Source: an uncultured Lachnospiraceae bacterium (GTDB lineage Bacteria; Bacillota; Clostridia; Lachnospirales; Lachnospiraceae). Taken from it: 17,791 nt of DNA. The stretch spans positions 1 to 17,791 of the forward strand of contig CAJUDX010000063.1 in the NCBI GenBank assembly GCA_910584785.1, given 5' to 3'. The notes beneath the pieces were generated by a model, which saw only the letters and a program-made list of their open reading frames with translations, had not been told where the DNA came from and ran no database searches. The first letter of the stretch is position 1; each line of letters starts with the position of its first letter. The translations under genes and the position numbers were made by a program. This document shows, piece after piece, positions 13,222-17,791 of this stretch.

Positions 13222-14067
13222 TTGAATAAGCGCAATAAAAGTAAACAAATGATTTTCAATGGGATTGTACTTCTTTTTCTTATCTTTCTGGCCTTAATGA
13301 TTATTGTGCCGCTGGGCTGGATGATTATTTCCGGGTTTAAGACAAATAACGACTTATTTACCAACAGCTTTGGTATGCCCAGGGAGTGGATGGTTTCCAA
13401 TTATAAGCTGGCATGGCAGGTAGGCGTGGGGAAGTATTTCTTTAACAGTATCTTTGTCACGGTGGTTTCCACGGCGCTTACCCTGCTTGTCTCAGCGATG
13501 GCGGCATTTGCGCTGACGAACGGCAGAATGTATTTTAAGGGCAGGGAACTGGTATTTATCTTTATCCTGGCAGGCCTGATGCTGGCGCCGCAGGTCAGCA
13601 TTATCCCATTGTTTAAAATTTTAAATAAGATTCATTTATATAATACCTACTGGGCAATGATTGTTCCTTATGTGGTATTTCGGATTCCCTTTGCAGTATT
13701 TTTAATGCGCGCTTACTTTTTGGGGCTTCCGGCATCGCTGGACGAGGCGGCCTATATTGACGGCTGTACCTCATGGGGTGTGTTTACAAGGATTGTACTG
13801 CCCTTAAGTAAACCAATTATGGCTTCAAGTGCACTTCTTACGGCAATGTATGACTGGAATGAGTTTATGATGGCGATGGTATTTACCAGCAGTGATTCGG
13901 TTCGGACGATTCCGATTGGTATGATGAACTTAACAGGAACTCTGCGGACAGAGTGGGGGACCTTAATTGCAGGTTTGGCAATGTCTGCGATGCCGATTGT
14001 TATTGTATTTATTATTTTCCAGAAGCAGTTTGTACGAGGGATTGCCGCAGGCGGAGTAAAGGGATAG
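13222..14067 (+). CDS. CUT1 sugar ABC transporter permease 2 (MalG type, FrlM-like)
   Basis: A 281-residue permease with six predicted helices. It has the N-terminal helix followed by ISGFKTNNDLF typical of MalG proteins, and the EAA loop DEAAYIDGCTSWGVFTRIVLPLSKP (174-198). It ends GIAAGGVKG, the usual C-terminus of this subfamily. It pairs with permease 1 in the membrane. The start is TTG at 13222, with a GGGGGG-type ribosome binding site six to seven bases upstream; no ATG gives a full first helix. A 129-bp gap follows before epimerase 2, containing a 13-bp tandem duplication but no promoter I can support. Confidence 0.92.
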   Translation: MNKRNKSKQMIFNGIVLLFLIFLALMIIVPLGWMIISGFKTNNDLFTNSFGMPREWMVSNYKLAWQVGVGKYFFNSIFVTVVSTALTLLVSAMAAFALTNGRMYFKGRELVFIFILAGLMLAPQVSIIPLFKILNKIHLYNTYWAMIVPYVVFRIPFAVFLMRAYFLGLPASLDEAAYIDGCTSWGVFTRIVLPLSKPIMASSALLTAMYDWNEFMMAMVFTSSDSVRTIPIGMMNLTGTLRTEWGTLIAGLAMSAMPIVIVFIIFQKQFVRGIAAGGVKG

Positions 14068-14144
14068 AAAAGAAGTTAAGAATGGGGAAAATAATCATGC
14101 AGAGACTGAATGAGAGGGCAACAGAGTTGTGGAGTTGAAGATTA

Positions 14145-14170
14145 GAACAGCAGAATTGAACAGCAGAATT
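14145..14170 (+). repeat. 13-bp tandem duplication upstream of epimerase 2
   Basis: GAACAGCAGAATT occurs twice back to back (14145-14157 and 14158-14170) in the intergenic stretch. Confidence 0.85.
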
Positions 14171-14196
14171 TGACTGGAAAAAACGAGGTGGTTAGG

Positions 14197-15036
14197 ATGA
14201 AACATTTGACGGTTGAGCAGATTTGTGTATCGAATTTCCCGTATTATAAATATTCTCTGGAGTATGCTCTGGATTCGTTAGAGCGCATGGGCGGGAAAAA
14301 TCTGGAAATGTATGCCTGCGATCCGCACTTTCATGTGGATGACAGTACACTTGCCGATGCAAAGGCATTAAAAAAGAAGATAAAAAACCATGGATTGACG
14401 GTGCAGTGTTTTACGCCGGAACAGTGCAATTATCCGGTGAATATTGCCGCGAAACATCCAGCGGCAAGGAAGAGAAGTATTGAAGTTTATAAGAAATCGA
14501 TTCAATTTGCAGCAGAATTAGACTGCCATCTCTGTCAGTTCCTCGCGGGATTTGGCTGCCTGGATGAGGAGGACGAGGCGATTTGGCTAAGGAGCGCGGA
14601 GGCGTTAGCGTATTTGGCGGATATTGCCAGGGCCTATGAAGTAGATATTGCCCTGGAGACCTCACCTAAGTCCTATACCTGCCTGACGGATACGCCTAAG
14701 ATGAAGAAGATGATTAAAGAGGTAAACCGGGACAATGTCTTTGGGATTATCGATACGGCGGTGCTGGGCTATAGCCATGAGACGATTGGGCAGGCGATTG
14801 AGGCATTGGACCAGGGGCAGTTATTGCGGCATGTACATGTTGGTGACGGAAAGCCAAATGGACATTTTGCCCTGGGCGAGGGCGAACTGGATCTTGCCGG
14901 AATGATGGCGGAGCTGGATAAGGCAGGGTATTCGCATTGCCTGAGCCTGGAGATTTTAAATCCTCTTTATGTGGAAAATCCTGAACATGCTATGAAAACA
15001 TCGTTTGAATGGCTGAAGAAATGTATTTGCGGATAA
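14197..15036 (+). CDS. FrlC-like sugar isomerase/epimerase (TIM barrel), copy 2
   Basis: A 279-residue TIM barrel paralogous to the protein at 9952. It shares FTPEQCNYPVNIAA (72-85) and the metal-ligand pattern E154, D186, H214 and E252, with the HVHVGDGKPNGHFALGEGELDL region resembling the FrlC C-terminal loop. The N-terminal segment differs clearly from copy 1 (NLEMYACDPHFHVD in place of VEIWGAAPHLNLED), which is where substrate would contact the barrel, so a different epimer or amino acid moiety is plausible (inference). The start at ATG 14197 follows GAGGTGG; an upstream in-frame ATG-less extension from 14170 (TTG) is less likely. It lies 109 bases before the second SIS gene. Confidence 0.82.
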   Translation: MKHLTVEQICVSNFPYYKYSLEYALDSLERMGGKNLEMYACDPHFHVDDSTLADAKALKKKIKNHGLTVQCFTPEQCNYPVNIAAKHPAARKRSIEVYKKSIQFAAELDCHLCQFLAGFGCLDEEDEAIWLRSAEALAYLADIARAYEVDIALETSPKSYTCLTDTPKMKKMIKEVNRDNVFGIIDTAVLGYSHETIGQAIEALDQGQLLRHVHVGDGKPNGHFALGEGELDLAGMMAELDKAGYSHCLSLEILNPLYVENPEHAMKTSFEWLKKCICG

Positions 15037-15145
15037 GCGTTCATTATAAACCTGCATTGTAAAACGTATTGCTTTGCGGTGGGTGGAAAATAAAGGTAAA
15101 TTTTGGAAAAATAATCGATTAAGACGACTTGTAGGGAGAAAAATC

Positions 15146-16141
15146 ATGTTTAATTTTAATGAAGAAGCAGTGAGAAAAGAGCACGAAAACGGGGTAAGTA
15201 TTATCGCAGAGACGCAGCGTGTAGTGGATAAGATTTGTGGGGAAGGGTATAAAAATATCTTTTATATTGGTATAGGCGGGACGCTTTTGTATGCGGGACA
15301 GATGATGCATATTGTGAAGGAAGCCGGTTCCACGATTCCTTTATTCCTGGAAAATGCAGCGGACTTTTGTCTGGTGGGCAATCCGCATTTTGGGAAGGAT
15401 TCGGTGGTGGTGATTGCGTCCATTTCCGGTGATACCAAGGAGGTGGTGGAGGCTGTGCACAAGGCCCACGCCGCGGGCGCAAGGGTTGTCGGCTATGTGG
15501 AAAAGGAAGGGACTCCGCTGTATGAACATTCTGACGATTTAATTACCACTGTTGGCGGAGAGTATTATTTCTGGTATACCGTTACCCTGCGTCTGATGGC
15601 AAATGCAGGACAGTTTCCGCAGTACGATAAGTTTATGACAGAAATCGTACATATGCCGGAAAATGTGGTGGAGATTTATAAGAAATCTGATGCAAAGGCG
15701 AAGGAATATGCCGATAAGTACTGCGATGCAGAACTGACCTATCTTATCGGCTCAGGGAACCTGGAGGATTGGGCGGTTTGCTATGGCATGTGTATTATGG
15801 AAGAAATGCAGTGGATGCGGACCAGGCCGATTTCAGCGGCAAACTTTTTCCACGGCACGTTAGAGGTGGTGGAGCGGGATATTCCGGTGATTTTAATTAA
15901 AGGCGAGGATAAGACCAGGCCTCAGATGGAGAGGGCAGAGAAGTTTGTCAATACCATCAGCGCAAATGTAACCGTATTTGATACCAAGGATTATGAACTG
16001 AAGGGAATCAGTGATGAATTTCGCGGGATGCTGTCACCTATCGTAATGCGGAGTGCATTCCAGAGGGTGTCGGTGCATTTAGAGCATAACCGCCGTCATC
16101 CGCTTGCTATTCGGAGATATTACCGCAGACTGGATTATTGA
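15146..16141 (+). CDS. FrlB-like SIS-domain deglycase, copy 2
   Basis: A 331-residue double-SIS protein. The first SIS domain includes NIFYIGIGGTLLYAG (37-51) and the phosphate loop IASISGDTKEV (90-100). The second holds IMEEMQW...NFFHGTLEVVERDIPV and the FrlB-type end RRYYRRLDY. The Glu/His pair 16 residues apart is kept (E220, H236). However, the GEFFHGP motif of copy 1 is changed to ANFFHGT, so the active-site lip differs. It probably cleaves a fructosamine-6-phosphate to glucose-6-P plus amine. ATG 15146 is chosen because GGGAG lies seven bases upstream and the family N-terminus starts there; the open frame extends to 15074. It is tightly coupled to the HAD gene (3-base gap). Confidence 0.82.
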   Translation: MFNFNEEAVRKEHENGVSIIAETQRVVDKICGEGYKNIFYIGIGGTLLYAGQMMHIVKEAGSTIPLFLENAADFCLVGNPHFGKDSVVVIASISGDTKEVVEAVHKAHAAGARVVGYVEKEGTPLYEHSDDLITTVGGEYYFWYTVTLRLMANAGQFPQYDKFMTEIVHMPENVVEIYKKSDAKAKEYADKYCDAELTYLIGSGNLEDWAVCYGMCIMEEMQWMRTRPISAANFFHGTLEVVERDIPVILIKGEDKTRPQMERAEKFVNTISANVTVFDTKDYELKGISDEFRGMLSPIVMRSAFQRVSVHLEHNRRHPLAIRRYYRRLDY

Positions 16142-16144
16142 TCG

Positions 16145-16807
16145 ATGAAAGTGAATAAGAAAGCACTGATTTTTGATATGGACGGGGTGATTGTGGATAC
16201 GGAGCCGCACAATATGCAGCAGGTCTATGCTTATGTGCGCTCCCTCCGCCCGGAGGTGCCCGTCGGGGAAATGTACCAGATCGTGGGCCGGACAAGCAAG
16301 GATGTGTGGACCCGGATTGCCGGGATAATCGGCAGGGGAATGAACTGGGAGGAGACGCGGAGGGACTATGAGGAAAACTGGAAGCCATGGCATCCTTATC
16401 CGGTAAACTATCGGGAAATTTTCCGAAAGGAATCATTAACAATCCTGCGGTGGGCGAAGGAGCAGGGGATGCTTACGGCTGTGGCTTCGGCTACCGCGTA
16501 CGATAAGGTGAAAGCGATTCTTACGGAGGTTGGGGTTTTGCCATACCTGGATTTGATTATCAGCGGGGAGAGTGTGAAAAGGAGCAAGCCTGACCCGGAG
16601 ATTTATGTAAAAGCAGCAGAGCGTTTGGGGGTATTGCCGCAGGAATGTATAGCAATCGAGGATTCTACCGTAGGAATTACCGCAGCCCGCTGCGCAGGGG
16701 TTACGGTGGTGGCGCTTAAAGATGACCGGTTTGGCTTTGACCAGAGCCTGGCGGATGGAAAAATTGCGGAATTAAGGGAGTTTTTAGACTGGTATAGTCA
16801 ATCTTGA
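16145..16807 (+). CDS. HAD family phosphatase, beta-phosphoglucomutase-like
   Basis: A 220-residue HAD subfamily IA protein with all four motifs: FDMDGVIVDTE (nucleophile D11, acid/base D13), VASAT (S115), SKPDP (K148) and IEDST (E172, D173). A helical cap (about 18-90) contains VGRTSKDVW, reminiscent of the substrate loop of beta-phosphoglucomutase. It is the last gene of the operon, starting three bases after the SIS2 stop without its own clear ribosome binding site, so translation is likely coupled. It may dephosphorylate or isomerise a sugar phosphate of the pathway, for example removing toxic fructosamine-6-phosphate (inference). No convincing terminator follows; only the palindrome AAGGTTtAACCTT is present near 16832-16844. 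Confidence 0.88.
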   Translation: MKVNKKALIFDMDGVIVDTEPHNMQQVYAYVRSLRPEVPVGEMYQIVGRTSKDVWTRIAGIIGRGMNWEETRRDYEENWKPWHPYPVNYREIFRKESLTILRWAKEQGMLTAVASATAYDKVKAILTEVGVLPYLDLIISGESVKRSKPDPEIYVKAAERLGVLPQECIAIEDSTVGITAARCAGVTVVALKDDRFGFDQSLADGKIAELREFLDWYSQS

Positions 16808-16876
16808 AAAGGGAAAGTCAGAAACACAAGGTTTAACCTTAATAGTCCCGTAATACCTGAAAGGCTTGATTTTCTC

Positions 16877-16905
16877 TTGCCTTCCTCTATCAGATGTGCT
16901 ATAGT
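16877..16905 (+). promoter_or_regulatory. Promoter of the antitoxin RNA
   Basis: -35 TTGCCT (16877-16882), a 17-bp spacer, and TGC-extended -10 TATAGT (16900-16905). It has the strength expected of a constitutive antisense RNA promoter. Confidence 0.75.
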
Positions 16906-16911
16906 AGAGAT

Positions 16912-17012
16912 GTAAAAAGGGAAAGCCATAGAAGCGGCTCTACCCTTCAAGTTAAACTAAATTTTATTACAGTTCAGCCGTCAACTATTTGGGGTAGTTG
17001 GCGGCTATTTTC
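16912..17012 (+). ncRNA. Antisense antitoxin RNA of a type I toxin-antitoxin module
   Basis: A transcript of about 100 bases is predicted from the promoter at 16877 to the hairpin at 16976-17006. It has no credible ORF. It begins with a stem AAGGG..AGCC-loop-GGCT..CCCTT (16917-16947) and ends at the 12-bp terminator stem. It overlaps the 3' end of the toxin message, including its stop codon. GGCTCTA (16936-16942) is complementary to UAGAGCC in the toxin leader (17161-17167), giving a second contact point. Convergent genes meeting at a shared terminator match the Fst/TxpA type of type I system. Confidence 0.6.
16976..17006. terminator. Shared hairpin terminator of toxin and antitoxin transcripts
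   Basis: AGCCGTCAACTA-tttgggg-TAGTTGGCGGCT forms a 12-bp stem (one G-U). It is followed by ATTTTCTT on the plus strand. The toxin stop codon (17005-17007) overlaps one edge, so on the minus strand the same stem closes the toxin message. Confidence 0.85.
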
Positions 17013-17094
17013 TTCCCTTAAAGACCGTGTAACACAGTCCAATAAGAGCGACAACAAATGTACAAAACAGAAATAAATCTCCGCATGTAACCAT
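17005..17094 (-). CDS. Putative holin-like type I toxin, 29 residues
   Basis: The reading frame starts ATG (17092-17094) with MVTCGDLFLFC, followed by one membrane helix (about residues 6-24) and a basic tail FKGRK before TAG. This start-acid-helix-basic plan is that of the small holin-like toxins (Hol_Tox; TxpA/Fst/BsrG-like), membrane peptides of type I toxin-antitoxin systems. An AAGGGGGG ribosome binding site lies just upstream. A longer frame to 17217 is rejected because only the short form has the family start. The leader has two CCCTCC runs. One pairs with GGAGGG in a hairpin and the other can pair with the ribosome binding site, so translation may be masked. Confidence 0.8.
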   Translation of the reverse strand: MVTCGDLFLFCTFVVALIGLCYTVFKGRK

Positions 17095-17213
17095 GGTCAG
17101 CCCCCCTTCCTCTTTGGTTTGGAGGGTTAGCCCCTCCGAAGATGGAGGGCAAAGCTGCCTGGCTCTATGACTTTCCGTGAAATAATCATAACATATCAGC
17201 CTAAGCCCTGCAA
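17095..17213 (-). promoter_or_regulatory. Toxin promoter and structured leader
   Basis: On the minus strand, -35 TTGCAG (17208-17213), 17 bp, and TGT-extended -10 TATGAT (17185-17190) predict a start near 17178 and an 83-base leader. The RNA would begin with GGAAAGTCATAGA, nearly the same as the antitoxin 5' end (GGAAAGCCATAGA). It contains the hairpin CCCTCC-atcttc-GGAGGG and a second CCCTCC able to cover the purine-rich ribosome binding site. Confidence 0.7.
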
Positions 17214-17332
17214 TCACAATATTTGATTTTCTTAATTCGCTATCGTCAAATTTGCCCCTTTATCTTTTTACCCTATAAATTCTCCATTGAAGTCGTTTGA
17301 ATTATTCAATTCAGTTTCCTGAATCTCAACTT

Positions 17333-17443
17333 TTACTATAAAAGTTCACCGCCGATTAGGCGGTCTAAGTTCAGGTATTCCAAGTGCGCCCAGCAGACTT
17401 TTATTTATGCTGATACGACCATTTGTGGGCGCATGGAGGTTTA
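17333..17443. repeat. 111-bp interspersed structured repeat, copy 3
   Basis: Same orientation and length as copies 1 and 2. It has the perfect hairpin ACCGCC-gatta-GGCGGT, TAAAAGT/ACTTTTA and GCGCCC/GGGCGC pairings. The interior (GCTGATACGACCATTTG) is more diverged than the stems. Its right edge (TTA, 17441-17443) supplies the stop codon of the minus-strand remnant gene. The gap 17218-17332 before it shows nothing I can name. Confidence 0.82.
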
Positions 17444-17645
17444 CTGTAGAATTGATTTCGTGGCTTTCTCTCTTATCTGTTTCATGCATTCTGCAGCTTG
17501 CTGCCTTTGTTCCGTTGTCAATTCTCTTTGAACATCGCCTGAACGGATAGAAATCCAACTTATCCATTTTCCGAATCCATACCGGGTTAGCTGTGTATAA
17601 AGAATCCATATTTTATGCGGTGCCTTGCTGATTTTTTGTAATCAT
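17441..17645 (-). pseudogene. Small gene remnant, probably frameshifted at an A run
   Basis: The minus-strand frame from 17641 to the TAA at 17441-17443 is open for 66 codons and reads like protein (KIWILYTQLTRYGFGKW near the start; a coiled, charged end TTEQRQQAAECMKQIREKA). It has no start codon. An ATG (17643-17645) is one base out of frame, and removing one A from the six-A run just after it would join them into a 68-residue protein starting MITKISKAPHK. The stop coincides with the edge of repeat copy 3, so the original end may have been lost. There is no good ribosome binding site and I recognise no family. A coincidental open frame is possible. Confidence 0.3.
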
Positions 17646-17699
17646 GGAAAAAAGTTGAAGTTTTCCCTTACAGTGAAATGCTTTTTTTAACGCCCTGTA

Positions 17700-17708
17700 T
17701 GCTATACT
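17700..17708 (+). promoter_or_regulatory. Possible promoter for a gene beyond the right edge
   Basis: TGC-TATACT is an extended -10 without a clear -35. It points rightwards out of the window, and no ORF begins before the end. The remaining sequence 17709-17791 shows no feature I can support. Confidence 0.35.
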
Positions 17709-17791
17709 ATAAATATAATTTATGACATTTAACCCATATACTGAACAAAGATGGGGCAATCCGACGGTCAACGGTGTAAACTAAAGTATAC

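Noticed and set aside
14082..14138. 16-18 codon ORF (MGKIIMQRLNERATELWS) between permease 2 and epimerase 2
   Set aside because: Weak ribosome binding site, no hydrophobic or family feature, and it sits next to a tandem duplication; too little evidence.
16808..16850. AAGGTTTAACCTT palindrome as the operon terminator
   Set aside because: The arms are six bases with essentially no loop and no T run follows, so it cannot act as a normal intrinsic terminator.
17095..17217. Longer 70-residue form of the holin-like toxin
   Set aside because: The extra N-terminus overlaps the promoter and structured leader, whereas the 29-residue form has the family start and a strong ribosome binding site.
17346..17609. 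87-codon minus-strand frame through repeat copy 3
   Set aside because: Its upstream half looks less protein-like than the neighbouring frame, and its end is just the repeat's shared open frame; treated as repeat plus a frameshifted remnant instead.

Overview
The window looks like chromosomal DNA of a low-to-moderate GC Firmicute, most likely a gut Lachnospiraceae-type clostridium. The reasons are strong AGGAGG-type ribosome binding sites, TTG/GTG starts, sigma-A promoters with 17-bp spacers, a LexA (CGAAC-type) box at ruvAB, and a clostridial Amadori-product (fructosamine) locus. No rRNA, tRNA, CRISPR array or complete transposon is visible.

Layout. 1-230: 5' end of a MATE efflux gene on the minus strand, with a terminator-like hairpin in its leader. 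231-935: non-coding, with two copies of a 111-bp structured repeat (a third lies at 17333-17443) and a cold-shock terminator. 936-1229: cold-shock gene (minus) with its promoter. 1464-2342: a leader with alternative stems, a possible 46-codon ORF, and a DUF5662-type gene ending in an AG-rich minisatellite. 2445-3650: RNase H-like exonuclease (minus). 3716-5497: SOS-type promoter and ruvA-ruvB.

5745-16807 is the main system. It has three units: (a) an FrlB-like SIS deglycase plus a YitT membrane protein; (b) a GntR/UTRA regulator; (c) a long operon of FrlD-like kinase, FrlC-like epimerase 1, sugar-binding lipoprotein, two CUT1 permeases, FrlC-like epimerase 2, a second FrlB-like SIS deglycase and a beta-PGM-like HAD phosphatase. 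The inferred pathway is import of a glycated amino acid or related Amadori compound (powered by an ATPase encoded elsewhere), optional epimerisation, phosphorylation by the kinase, and cleavage by the SIS enzymes to glucose-6-phosphate plus an amino acid or amine. The doubled epimerase and doubled deglycase suggest more than one substrate. A shared 12-bp word at promoters (a) and (c) may be the GntR operator.

16877-17213 holds a compact type I toxin-antitoxin module: a 29-residue holin-like peptide on the minus strand and a convergent antisense RNA ending at the same hairpin. The right end carries repeat copy 3, a probably frameshifted small gene, and an outward promoter.

Several gene 3' ends (DUF5662, ruvB, epimerase 1) carry short direct duplications that include or abut the stop codon. 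All functional assignments come from motifs and from memory of the families; no search was run.
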